Shown here: piece by piece, positions 10,985-21,489 of the stretch
Layout: each line of letters starts with the position of its first letter
Numbering within the stretch: the first letter of the stretch is position 1
From: Takakia lepidozioides
Taxonomy: Eukaryota > Streptophyta > Takakiopsida > Takakiales > Takakiaceae
Direction: 5' to 3'
Assembly (NCBI GenBank): GCA_030704615.1
Contig: CM060732.1
Span: 33,833,053 to 33,897,052 of the forward strand
Length of the DNA: 64,000 bases
Program-made: the position numbers and the translations under genes
The notes under the pieces: generated by a model
Seen by the model: the letters and a program-made list of their open reading frames with translations, nothing else
Databases searched by the model: none
What the model was told of the DNA's origin: nothing

Positions 10985-11450
10985 CTACTCTCCTACACCC
11001 TCCGAGGAACTTGCCCCACCTTCTTCCTCATCCCCCTCATCCCCCTCGTCCTCCGAGCTCTGTGATGCATCAGTTCCACTATGCCTCTCAAAAATCTCGT
11101 CCTCTCCTTGGGGGACTGTCCACCTCACCTCCTGGGAATCTTCTGCGTCTTCTCCCCCACTTTCCTTAGCAGAATCCAAGACAAATCTACGAGCCCGACG
11201 GGCTCTAATAGCTGCTGCCTCCTCCCTCATCTTCATTTTCTTGAGGTTTGCCTCGTCTAAAATCTGATGTACACGACTACGTTCGGAACACCTCCTAATG
11301 GACACCGAAGCAAGCCGGGCAGCATAAGTAGGAAGGATGTACTCCCTTTCTCGACTAGGCATGAAATCCCCCCTGGCAAAAAAAAACACGTTCCTCCTGC
11401 CCATGAACTCCAGTGTAGACGTCCCTCCGGCAGTACTTGGCATCCTACAG
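10985..11450 (-). pseudogene. C-terminal acidic exon of the methyltransferase gene
   Basis: Begins after the acceptor ACTGTAG near 11446. It encodes REYILPTYAARLASVSIRRC, a basic helix-rich stretch and an acid/serine-rich end with DASQSSEDEGDEGDEEEGG. The same exon lies at 54450-54900. A homopolymer difference near 11385 shifts the frame. Such acidic tails are common in chromatin-interacting proteins, but no domain is recognised. Confidence 0.6.
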
Positions 11451-11773
11451 TAAGAACAAATCCACTTCAAGAATGTCAATACCAGCACAACCACAAAGGG
11501 TTTTCAATGAAATAAGAGAGCGGAGGGAGGTGCCTCACGAAATCTGGAGGCAACTTACAATGCCACCACTCACTCGTAAACCGGGGGCTCCTCGGCCTCG
11601 ATCCCAACTTCCTCCCCCTGCTCCTTCTCGGATTTTTCCTCATCCTCCGAGGATGCCTCTTCCTCTTTCGGCAGAACGTTCAGCCGCTGCAAGTTCCGAG
11701 TTGTGGAGGGCAGTATCTGGCTCGAAGGCGAACACATGCCTGTCGGACAACGTCCCCTGCCCACATTGAAGCA

Positions 11774-12580
11774 CCTGAGGAACAAAGCGGGCGGTTAATA
11801 GCTTGCGGCATGCAATTGCAATCGGGCCAGGGGACAAACTGAGCACGTGAAGGCTTACCCGTGCCGCATGTGAGGTCCAGAATCCGCCCTTGGACATCCG
11901 AGCACGTCTCCATGAGGGTTTGGATGAAAGCAGGGCTCCGGGTCCGGCTGTACCGCCACGGTTTGCCTGTCTTTGTGTCCTTCGGCATACTGGAGTGGGG
12001 CACATAGTTGTAGAGGACATCGTAGGTTACAGGGTCCACAGCGGCATCAACAAGACGACCGTCGTTGCGGAATTTGAACGTAGACCCTCTCTTCACAAAG
12101 CAATATGCCTCAAACACCAATGTCTGCACATCCAACAAAGAAGGGATCAACTCCAGGGTTACTTAACATACACCATAATGTGAAGTGAATGCAATAGATT
12201 GATAACTTACACTTTGGCCCTCTGTTCGCAACCCCTGCGTACTGATGCAGAACCATTTTTCTGAGGAGGACCGGGGTGACACTTTTCGGTGTCCACCTTG
12301 CCACCGCATTCTCTGTGGTCTTCCCTCTCGTGGCAAGGACAACCACACATCCACCGTCATCCAGAAGCATCCCCGCCAGCCCAAACCCGGCTTTCCAGTA
12401 GTCCTCAGTAAACCTGTTCCAGGTGGGCACACCATCTAGGCCCTCCAGCAGCTCCCCATCTGGAATGTCGAGGAGAATCATGTCGCAAGCTCTCTCCACC
12501 TCACCCCCCCCCCCCCCCCCCGAGTGCTCTTGCAATTCCTGCTCACATCCGTGAAGAATTCCATCATGGCTTCAAAACCA
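11774..12580 (-). pseudogene. Beta-class (permuted) DNA methyltransferase-like domain
   Basis: Read on the minus strand, the exon down to 12211 has DMILLDIPDGELL in the position of catalytic motif IV and GMLLDDGGCVVVLATRG like motif V. It ends at a GTAAGT donor. The next exon, 12123-11859, has SPAFIQTLMETC and RILDLTCGTG, equivalent to motifs X and I, and ends at a GTAAGC donor. After the acceptor at 11774 the frame gives ASMWAG and HVFAFEPDTALHNSEL, equivalent to motif II. The order IV, then X-I-II is the circular permutation of beta-class N4/N6 amino-methyltransferases. DIPDG replaces the usual D/N/S-PP-Y/F/W, so activity is uncertain. A one-base insertion after motif I and an 18-base C run before motif IV break this copy. 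Confidence 0.65.
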
Positions 12581-13025
12581 GGGGTGTCTTTAGGCTCTGT
12601 ACCGCCAGCCCTCTTCTTGGCTTTCCCCTTCTGTTCGCCAGAGACTTGTTGTGTGCCACCTTCTTCGCCCTGGCAGCGAGAGCGTCAAGGAAGCTCTCAT
12701 TGACGCATTGGATGATGGTTGGAGGTTCTAGCTTTGGCCTGTGCGTAAACGTCACCGCCGAATACCGCCGTGTAGGCTCGCCCTCAAATGCCAACTTCTT
12801 GGCAGAGCCAGTCCCACTCCGAACTGACTTGGGAACCCGGACGACCGGTGACTGGGTAGGAGCAACAGCAGTCGCAGGACCTTGAACAAAGTCGTCATCC
12901 GAGTCACTCTCTTGGGTCCCCTCCTGCGCCTCCTCCGATGCCCCGATGGTTTTCTTCTTTTTGGTGTTTACTGCACTCACCTGTTTCCTTGTCCTTTTCC
13001 TTTGGCCTTTACTCTTCTCATGCAA
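12564..13025 (-). pseudogene. Lysine-rich linker exon of the methyltransferase gene
   Basis: Encodes a basic start (KGQRKRTRKQVSAV), an acidic ESDSDDDF patch and a conserved RYSAVTFTHRPKLEPPTIIQ followed by ESFLDALAARAKKVAH. It is about 95 percent identical to 56018-56470. No known domain. It probably links the ParB-like and methyltransferase halves; basic and acidic patches suit a nuclear protein. Confidence 0.55.
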
Positions 13026-13229
13026 TTTCTCCTGAATTCATGCGTCAGTGTACATGGAGTCAGCCCCAGGGTTCCTCCATGCCAGGAAGAATGGTGGCTC
13101 GAAAGACAGATGACCTTTCTCCAAAAGGGAGAACTTGCAGTACCTGCATTCATGAAAAACACAATGAGGTCCCTGAAATGCATATTCCGCACCATTTTCC
13201 CAGGTTGGGGCGGATGTGAGTGGGCCTAG

Positions 13230-13870
13230 AAATGGAAAAATGGCGCCGAATTTCGGTTTTCGGTGACTGCCACCCTAGGGACTTAGCCATCTTGGGAGCC
13301 CTGAACTGGAAATTCGGCGCCATTTTTCCCGGTTTGGCCCGAAGATGGCTAAGTCCCAGAACCGCAATAGGGCCTAGAACTGGAAAATGGCGCCGAATTT
13401 CCAGTTCAGGGCCAACCAGCCACCCTAGGGACTTAGCCCGAAAATGGCTAAGTCCTTGAACGGCAATAGGGCCTAGAACTGGAAAATGGCGCCGAATTTC
13501 CAGTTCAGGCCAACCAGCCACCCTAGGGACTAGCCCGAAAATGGCTAAGTCCCTGAACGGCAATAGGGCCTAGAACTGGAAAATGGCGCCGAATTTCCAG
13601 TTCAGGGCCAGCCACCCTAGGGACTTAGCCCGAAAATGGCTAATTCCCTGAACGGCAATAGGGCCTAGAACTGGAAAATGGCGCCGAATTTCCACTTCGG
13701 GGCCAGCCACCCTAGGGACTTAGCCCGAAAATGGCGAAGTCCTGAACGGCAATAGGGCCTGGAACTGGAAAATGGCGCCGCGAATTTCCACTTCGGGGCC
13801 AGCCAGTCTAGGGACTTAGCCATTTTCGGAGCCCTGACTGGAATTCCGCGCCATTTTCCCTAACACCACA
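13230..13870. repeat. Palindrome array A (intronic), about 97-bp units
   Basis: Five tandem units with GGCGCC centres at about 13389, 13488, 13585, 13680 and 13774. Each unit holds two hairpins: TGGAAAATGGCGCCGAATTT and its closing arm, and a stem GGGACTTAGCC with the complementary GGCTAAGTCCC around a CGAAAAT loop. Partial units in inverted orientation cap both ends (13241/13311 and 13842). The array lies in the predicted intron between the LLYR exon and the VLQVLPFGER exon. Confidence 0.9.
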
Positions 13871-16139
13871 TGAGGCCTCTAACATCCTGAAATGCAAGGA
13901 CTTGAAAGAAAGACAGCGCGTATGTACCTGTACAGAAGGCGCATTGCTGCTTTGTCCGTGTTCGGCTGGTCGGTGAACTCGTGGCTCCGGCGAGCATCTG
14001 CTATCTCCCGAAAGAATAGGTTGGTTTTGTAGAGCAGAAAGTACCTCGTGCACATAGTCACGTAGGGCTCTTCTGCTGCAGGGACTCTCTATCTTGACTG
14101 ATGTGCTTGTGTGGTCCAGCTGCTCTTGCGCATTTCGTCGTCACCTGTGGAGATTCTCCATCAGATCGCTTTTCCTCAAAAATACAATGAATCCACCCCC
14201 TACTAGAGTAGAAGCCCCAAACGAAGCGTGGGAAGTACCTTAAACACCATGTCATGCGGTTCATCCACATGTCGAATGTGGGTCAGAGAGTTTTTGTCCG
14301 GTTTGGTGAAGCTCCACATGTCCCCTGGTACTTTGGGAACCATTCCAGATTGGAGCCACCGGTACCTGTCCAACCACCCAGCATATTCGTAAGCGCCAAA
14401 CACCACAAAAGGAGTTGTTGCCCACAATTTGTTAAGAATTGTATCACCTTTTTTGTTGCAGCCGTCCACACAGGATGTGGCTAGACGATGGAGCTTCTCC
14501 AATGTCATCGTGGGCGAGAGTAATGCTTCCCCACCTCCACCAGAAAGTCGGCACCAAGGGCGGGATCAGCTATGGCCACGTACTTTAACCATCCCAACTT
14601 GTACTTTATGCGGGGCCGAAATTTCCAGTTCCGGGCCACCTCCAGCACTCTCCCCGTCTCTACTGCCCTCTCCCTGGCTTCACCTCGAACTTGCACAATC
14701 CGTGCTCTTTCTGGTGTTCTTTCTCTCCTTCCACTCTCCACCGTATGGGTAATTGCAGGGGGCTGCTCTTGCCCGCGATGGTCTAAACCGGTGTGTTACT
14801 CCACTGCCTCTCTGTGGTGCTTGGAGGGATCCACCGTCTCGTGCGTCCCTCGCTTACATTGGCATCTGTCATTTGGGCACCCCTGGCCTCTTCAGCTGCC
14901 TTTTCTCTTTCCTCCTGGCTAGCATTCTGTCTCGTCTGTTCTTTTGCCCTCTCTTTTGCCCTCTCACGGGCTTTCTGTTTCTTACTAGGGCTCGCAGCAG
15001 GGGAGCCCTCCAGGACGACCACACTTTTGATTGAGGCGAACTGACACCCCTCGCGCGCACTGCTCACTCCCCCCTCCGCAGCCGTGACCGGCTCTCTCGC
15101 CGGGGATTGCATGTGCTTAGCTTTCTTCTTTTTCTTTGCGTGGGCGGCCCTACTGCATGTGCATGAACACCATCCATTGCCGGATCTGCTGTCCTCATGT
15201 CCTCACGCCCTTCACCTGCCATGCCGCCTGCACCAACCTCCCCAATGCCTATTCTGTCGTACTCTCATTGCAAGTCCCTCTCCACCAACAAAAGGTTTAA
15301 GTTTGCCCCCTCGCCCCAAGTTGGGCGATTCAAAACATGCGATGAGTTGGAGCTTCGATGATACCACCAGCGTGCCGGGCTCGCGTCACTCTCTGTCATT
15401 GCAAAATCGTGAAAACCAACATCGGTGCAAAAACCACAGCATCGCAACGAGCAGCGCAACCACCATAGCAACAATCATGTAGCAAAAATGAAACATAACA
15501 AGTTTAGGAAGTATGGAGAGCCATGCAACAACAATGAAAACAAATGCAACCATTGCCTGAGAATGACATGCACAAGCAGCCTTCTCCAGAGCTGCCGGAT
15601 TTGCACACGCATTGCAAACAATCTAAGGTTCACTCAACTATCTAAAGTTCACTCATCCAGCGAAGCCAGGATGAAGATGCAAAAACACAAGCGAGGTAAC
15701 AAAGCGAAAGCAAAAAGAAATCGAACAAACCGAAAGCAGAAGTGGCTTGCCTGAGAGTACTCGGCTTCAGTTGGCGCGGGTTGTGAGCAAGACACTGGAA
15801 TCTCCTGCTGGAGCTTCAGTGTGGCCATGCGAGAGATTGGCCGTCGTCCGTAGTACAGAGCTTTCAACTTCCGCCGCGGTCTGGATGTGAGGTCTCTTTC
15901 AGGAGAGCCACGCCCTTCAGGCGGCATAAGTCCCAGCCAAAAGATCTCCTTTTTTGGGGTACATGCCTCGAATAGCATGTTAAGCCAAGATTAGCATGAG
16001 ATTTAGGGTACGTATCCAGGAAGCCATGTGTCACCAGCCCGAATGAAAACTGACGGCGGTGGACATTTATTGCCCAACTGCGCAATTAAATGTCGGATGA
16101 AGCCCTCCATGTCGGATGAAAATCGACTTAAAGAGGCCC

Positions 16140-17880
16140 GGAATTTCCAACATAGAGGTAATTCGGAGCGCTGCACGATGGAATTCCGGCGCCGGATTTC
16201 CATCCTGCAGGTAATTCCGAGCGCAGCAGGATGGAAATTCAGCGCCGAATTTCCATCCAGCAAGGTAGGGCGGCGCTGGAAATTTCCCTCACGCAGGTAA
16301 TTCAGAAGCGGATGGATGGAAATCCGGCACCGGATTTCCATCCGCGCAGGTAGGGCGGCGTGCCAAATTTCCCTCACGCAGGTAATTCAGAAGCGGATGG
16401 ATGGAAATCCGGCGCCGGATTTCCATCCGCGCAGGTAGGGCGGCGCTGGAAATTTCCCTCACGCAAGTAATGCAGAAGCGGATGGATGGAAATCCGGCGC
16501 CGGATTTCCATCCGCGCAAGTAGGGCGGCACGCCAAATTTCCCTCACGCAGGTAATTCGCAGGCGGATGGATGGAAATCCGGCGCCGGATTTCCATCCGC
16601 CAGGTTGGGCGGAGAGCGGATGGATGGAGATCCGGCGCCGAATTTCCATCCAGCAGGTAATTCGATACCGGATGGATGGAATTCAGGCGCCGAATTTCCA
16701 TCCTGTAGGTAATTCGAAACCCCAATGGATGGAAATCCGGCGCCGAATTTCCATCCTGCAGGTACTTCGAATCCCGGATGGATGGAAATTCGGCGCCGAA
16801 TTTCCATCCAACAGGTAAGTGGAATCCGGGATGGATGGAAATCCAGCGCCGAATTTCCATCCATCCGGGATTCGAATTACCTGCAGGATGGAAATTCGGC
16901 GCCGGATTTCCATCCATCGGGGTTTCGAATTACCTGCAGATGGAAATTCGGCGCCGGATTTCCATCCATCCGGGATTCCACTTACCTGCTGGATGGAAAT
17001 TCGGCGCCGGATTTCCATCCATCGGGGATTCGAATTACCTGCAGGATGGAAATGCGGCGCAGGATTTCCATCCATCCGGGATTCCACTTACGTGCTCGGC
17101 GCCGGATTTCCATCCATCCGGGATTGCACTTACCTGCTGGATGGAAATTCGGCGCCGAATTTTCATCCGGGGGGATGGTCTCTGTCGGAGAGGTGCCGGC
17201 CTCTCCGCCGCTCTGTTGGATATTCGGTGCCGAATTTCTGTCCGGGGGTTGAAATATGACGGCCAGGTGCCGACCTCTCCCCCCTCCCGACTGCATTGGA
17301 TGGAACGGCCCCAGATTGAAATTCGGCGCCGTTTTCCCATCTGGGGAGGTTTTTATGTCGGCCAGTTTTCGGTATGACCCCCCGACACGACTTCCTTTGG
17401 GAGGGCCCGGATGGAAATTCGGCGCCGAATCTCCATCCAGGGGATACTCTCTGTCGAACACGTGCCGACCTCTACGCCCGAGGCGACTTCATCCGGGCGT
17501 CCCCTGTTCGATATTCGGTGCCGAATTTCGTCCGGGGGTTGAAATGTGATGGCCAAGTGCCGGCCTCTCCCCCCTCCACGAGTGCATCCGAACCGCCCCG
17601 GATGGAAATTCGGCGCCGTTTTTCCATCTGGGGATGTTTTATGCCGGCCAGTTTTCGGCTTGACCCCCCGACACGACTTCCTTTGAGGGGGCCCGGATGG
17701 AAATTCGGCGCCGAATCTCCATCCAGGGGATGTTCTCTGTCGCACACGCGCCGGCCTCTGCGCCCGAGGCAACTTCATCCGGGCTTCCCGTTTGGATATT
17801 GGGTGCCGAATTTCCATTTGGGGTAGTAATGTGACGGCATGGTGTCGGCTTCTCCCCTTCAGCCGTCATCATCCGGACGG
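16140..17880. repeat. Palindrome array B in the divergent promoter region
   Basis: Roughly 17 palindromes with the core GAAATTCGGCGCCGAATTTC and GGAT/ATCC outer arms fill 16180-17170. They are spaced about 50-85 bp apart, settling to about 52 bp after 16633, with AGGTAATTCGAA-like spacers. From 17170 to 17880 the same palindromes recur inside roughly 300-bp higher-order units (17340-17639 and 17640 onward). The array separates the minus-strand methyltransferase-like gene from the plus-strand transposase gene. Confidence 0.93.
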
Positions 17881-18118
17881 CCCCCACTTTCTGACTGCAT
17901 ACCGTTGGCAGTTATTGCGCAAAGACCAGGGGCCGCATTCCGGAGACAAGGTTCATTAACACTCTGACTGTGGATTTTTGAGATAGTTGGCTCCCTGGAT
18001 TTGGATCAGGCTTCGTCGCTCGGACAAATCGACATCGCATTCATTCCCATCGCTGCATCCCCCTTCTACCAGGGAGCTTCCCCGCACGCCATCCTGGCAG
18101 TCTTGTGTGCACATCTCC
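17881..18118 (+). promoter_or_regulatory. Probable transposase leader, copy 1
   Basis: Unique sequence between array B and the transposase ATG at 18119, conserved at about 61290-61538 in copy 2. No clear TATA box was identified; its position suggests promoter and 5' untranslated sequence. Confidence 0.4.
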
Positions 18119-21100
18119 ATGGCGGGAAACCCGAGCGCTACAGTGTACTGCCCTCCTCACGAGCATAGAGCTTCATTTCCGTGCAGAGGGGACATCTGCC
18201 GGGTGATGGAGAAATATCTGTGCGTTCGATACCACCTGAAAACCAGGGTCGGTTTTTTTTTGGAGGAGGAAAGGAAGGACTCTAACGGCCTTGTTGTCGA
18301 GAGTATTGTTGTGCTCCACGATGATTTCGGCGATGGCAGGGAAGGCGAGTTCCACCATTAGACAGCGTCATATACAGGGCTGTTGGGGACTTCATTTGCC
18401 CGCCAAATGCACCTTCTATCCTGGCGCCTTCCACGAAACAATCCGCGAATCAGAGAGTGGCTACCTCAAAGAGAGAAGTCCGCAACGAAGTAAATCCAGA
18501 GCCGAACCCATCCATGAAGACGAGCGAGGAGAACCGGGTTGTTCACAACCTGTCCGACTCAGACGAGGTCATGGAAGTTCCGAGGTCGTCCTGGAGATCA
18601 GGCAAGTCCTCAATGGACGTCAGTGGAGGAGGGAGTCATATTCCCAGCACGAGCACCGCAGTTCGATCTATTCTTGAAATTCTGCGAGGGCTTCACCTGG
18701 AGGGAACCGGTCGGAGCTGGCCGGGCTGGACTACAGCAAGTTCGCAATTAAATCGGTTACATGCCTTCCTGCCGACGTCGACGGTAATATCTTCTTTGAG
18801 TTCCCTCCTCGGGCGGACTACTCGAGGGCGTCCGGAATGTGACAGATATGGATAGAAAACATGACGGTCATCCTTGGTGCGTTACCAAAACCACCAGCAT
18901 GAAGATGCTCGATGGTGTGCGGGTGCGCTACGTTGTGTGCGGGCGCGTTGCGGTGTTTCTCCCCACTTGCTTCCACTTTAAATCCAGAGGTCACAGGAAC
19001 GAGACCGATTGGACAGGCACAGCTCATCAACCATTTCGTGCTCAGGAGAAGGTTCCGAACTCCACATTTAAGTGTGCACATTGCAAAGAACCACCACACT
19101 GCATGTCTTTGTAATGCCAAGCAGTTCTATGTGTTGCACCGTTTCCTTGACCTCACCCGAGCTTGCATACACGTTGGTTCCCATTGTCACAATTGGCGAG
19201 GGGGAACTCGTGGGAGGCTGCCCACGAAGCAGAGCAGCTCGTTCAGGAGGAGGTTAAGTTGAGACCGGGTGCCAAACCCAAACAGATACAGCTCCAAGCC
19301 GCCCATAAGATGGCATTGGCCAGAATTATGTCGGAAGACGGCTCCGATAGAGTTCCTCTCGACGAGAAGGAAATGGAGGCATTGCTGGAGTCGGTGTCCC
19401 ACGTATGTTCACCGAATGTCCGAAACCACATTGTCTCATGCAAACAGAAATTGGGCGTGGCTCGGATATGCACTCCATTCTGGAGGTGAAGCGATGATGT
19501 GGATATGACTACATTCATGGAAGTAGGTTTCCCGGACAAGGGACTGAGGCAGATCGTTGTTTCGTATTCAAAATGTCCAGTGTGGACCTGGCAGCGGCGT
19601 CGAACTGTCGACAGGATGACGAGTGGGAACTTGTCAAACAGTTGGGTCATGTTCGACCATATCAAGCGAATTACAAATCACCAGTGGGTGACAATGGGTG
19701 CACATGTCCACGACACCCACTACAGGATGCTAATGACAATTGCTATTTGTGAGATGAAAGGAGATGACACACAATCGGAGATGCTTCTTTGGCAGGAATA
19801 AACGAACAGATGGCCAAGGCGGGATTGCCCCCTCCCAATTTCCGTGGTTTCATGGTGGACAACGCACAAGCAAATTGGGCTGCCATCCGAAGGGTGTACG
19901 GGCAAGACCCCAATGTTCCATGGAAGGCAAGGAGAGATCTTGTGGGTTCCCTTTTCTGCAGAGCCTTTCACAGTACACAACCAGGCTCGTGGCGCCAGGT
20001 TTCAGAGAGGAGCACCGTTCCATGTGCCTTGCGTGGAAGCGCTGCTCCCACCTTGGATGATGCAGAGACACAGTTTGCATGCATACAGGCTTGGTGGACA
20101 TCGTCAGGTGCTGTAAGGAAATCAGACGAGGGAGCAATGGTCAGTTGGCTAGCATGGTGGCATTATCGTTTCCTCCAGTTCGGCGACTATATGCGGGAGG
20201 TGAGTTGCACGAATTCGCGTCCCGTTGAATATTATTCTTGGCCATATTTGTAACTTGCTTGTAACCTGAACATGTGCTTGTGCAGGAAATGTGTCTCGAC
20301 TCCGACACCGACATGCCCACGAAAAACATGGCCGAATCAGTGCACTCTTCCTGGCGTGCCTCCTCTGCAGCGCATCTGGTGGACATCCTCACTGCCACAA
20401 CGGAGGACATTGTGAGGTCAATTATGCAGCAATGCAGGTACAATGAGTTCTTGAAAGGGAAACAGTGGGGCTTGGGGCCGGACAAGCAGGAAATGCTGAT
20501 GCGGACTGCCTCTAGATCGAAGAATCCTCGGAAGTGGGCGGCGGCCTTGCGAGAGGGCCTTCGGAACACGCCATTGCTGCGAAGAGGCCAACATATGGAA
20601 GGAGATGTTCATACCCGTCCAGTGAGACGAAGACTTGATGAGGCACCTGGCGGAGAAGAGGATTCATGGCGAGCTGACAAGAATATTCGCACGCTCCCTC
20701 GTGGTCCGGTGATGTTGCCCGAGGAGGTCTCGTCGAGCACCGCAAGTCCTGCACGTTCAAGATCGCCATCTCCTTTGAGCATAGGGCGCGTGCCCCGACA
20801 ACATAACGAGCCATCTTTAGTAAAGCAGTACATCATTCCCATTGTGGAGACAAAAGTGTCGGAGTCACAGTGGAGAATTGCGAGGACATTGCCGGCATTT
20901 CGAGGGAAGTGCTGCGCCATCCGGGTGGATACGAGAGCACGCTGTGGTGAGATGATTCGGAGGAACCCAGACGGTGCTGTACTTGCACCTTGTTTCAGCG
21001 GCAGATTTTTGACTCCCACATTTGCTCACACCACAACGCAGACATTTTGGTTCTGTAGGCACGATATAATGACCTGTGTATTTGGCAAGCCCAAGTACGG

Positions 21101-21200
21101 GATTCAGGGAATGCAGGAGCCTCCGGGCATCTGGCCTGTTGCACCGGGTTGCAACCTCTCTCATAATGAGGCGGATGCTCTATCTGCAGCAGGATTTTGA
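18119..21200 (+). pseudogene. MULE-like DDE transposase, copy 1
   Basis: Starts MAGNPSATVYCPPH at 18119, aligned with the start in element 2. In order: N-terminal unknown region (RVMEKYLCVRYHLK), acidic patch LSDSDEVMEVP, zinc-binding-like region HDGHPWCVTK, FKCAHCKEPPHCMS and an HVGSHCH-type end, and helical segment EVKLRPGAKPKQIQLQAAHK. The DDE core follows: VMFDHIKRITNHQW (candidate first D), FMVDNAQANW (second D), and after an intron starting at the GAGGTGAGTT donor near 20200, KNMAESVHSSWR (candidate E). The C-terminal region to 21200 has cysteine/histidine residues (CCAIRVDTRARC, FCRHDIMTCVFG). Five or more frameshifts break it. A Mutator-like superfamily is likely from the Cys/His region plus DDE spacing, but not proven. 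Confidence 0.7.
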
Positions 21201-21480
21201 ATGGTGCAATGCACAGACATCCCGGCCCACGCATTTCCGGTTCCTCAGACCCAGCCATTGCAGACTGCTCGGTCCAGTCGAGACGGATTGGACAATTCTG
21301 CACATAGTGAAGAGACGACACCCTCCCAACAAGTTGAATGAGACTCGGATTGCCAATGCTCTTGGGATGGCTTGCACTATTCAGAGCTCCGTGGACGTAC
21401 CCCCACCCGGCCTTGGGCATGTGTATCGGATGGCAACGGCCGGCTCGGCTTCAGGGAATTCATTTCAGAAAAGCAAATCT
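21201..21480. other. Spacer between transposon copy 1 and element 2
   Basis: No gene or clear terminus recognised. It follows the transposase stop codon and precedes the truncated minus-strand gene of element 2, so one or both element ends should lie here, but the GGGGGCTGCT terminus is not seen. Confidence 0.35.
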
Positions 21481-21489
21481 GGGGAAGTA

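Larger units (their letters stand above)
10985..15978 (-). pseudogene. ParB/methyltransferase-like transposon gene, copy 1 (ParB part deleted)
   Basis: Minus-strand intron-containing gene reconstructed by comparing three copies. N-terminus: SRPRRKLKALYYGRRP (about 15900), then a long K/R/E/A-rich stretch (14800-15110). A segment with YVAIADPALGADFLVEVGKHY (14520-14630) and one with FGAYEYAGWLDRY (14380) follow. The exon ending LLYR at about 13930 is followed by a GTACAT donor, then the palindrome-filled intron, and coding resumes at about 13155 after TGCAG. Next come a lysine-rich exon (12564-13025) and the methyltransferase exons (11774-12580). A last acidic exon ends at 10985. Relative to 54-62 kb this copy lacks about 1.25 kb at 14627, which encoded the ParB-like part, and about 200 bp near 13035. 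Confidence 0.7.
10763..21200. mobile_element. DNA transposon copy 1: methyltransferase-like gene plus MULE-like transposase
   Basis: The left end GGGGGCTGCTATTTCATGAG is shared with 54229, where it interrupts a gypsy gene, so it is a true element terminus. From left to right: a minus-strand multi-exon gene (about 15978 to 10985) with a palindrome array in one intron (13230-13870), a second palindrome array (16140-17880), then a plus-strand transposase gene (18119-21200). The right end is not defined; 21200 is the transposase stop codon. Many small indels make both genes non-functional as read. Confidence 0.8.

Noticed and set aside
16289-17826. Open frames on both strands of the palindrome arrays (peptides with GNSAPNFHP or MEIRRRISI units)
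   Set aside because: They follow the palindrome period on both strands and in several frames, as expected for translated repeats; no start context or conserved domain.
18119-21200. Transposase as a KDZ (Kyakuja-Dileera-Zisupton) family member
   Set aside because: KDZ elements can carry DNA-modification genes, but their transposase motifs were not recognised here; the Cys/His region followed by D, D, E blocks looks more MULE-like. Not excluded without a profile search.
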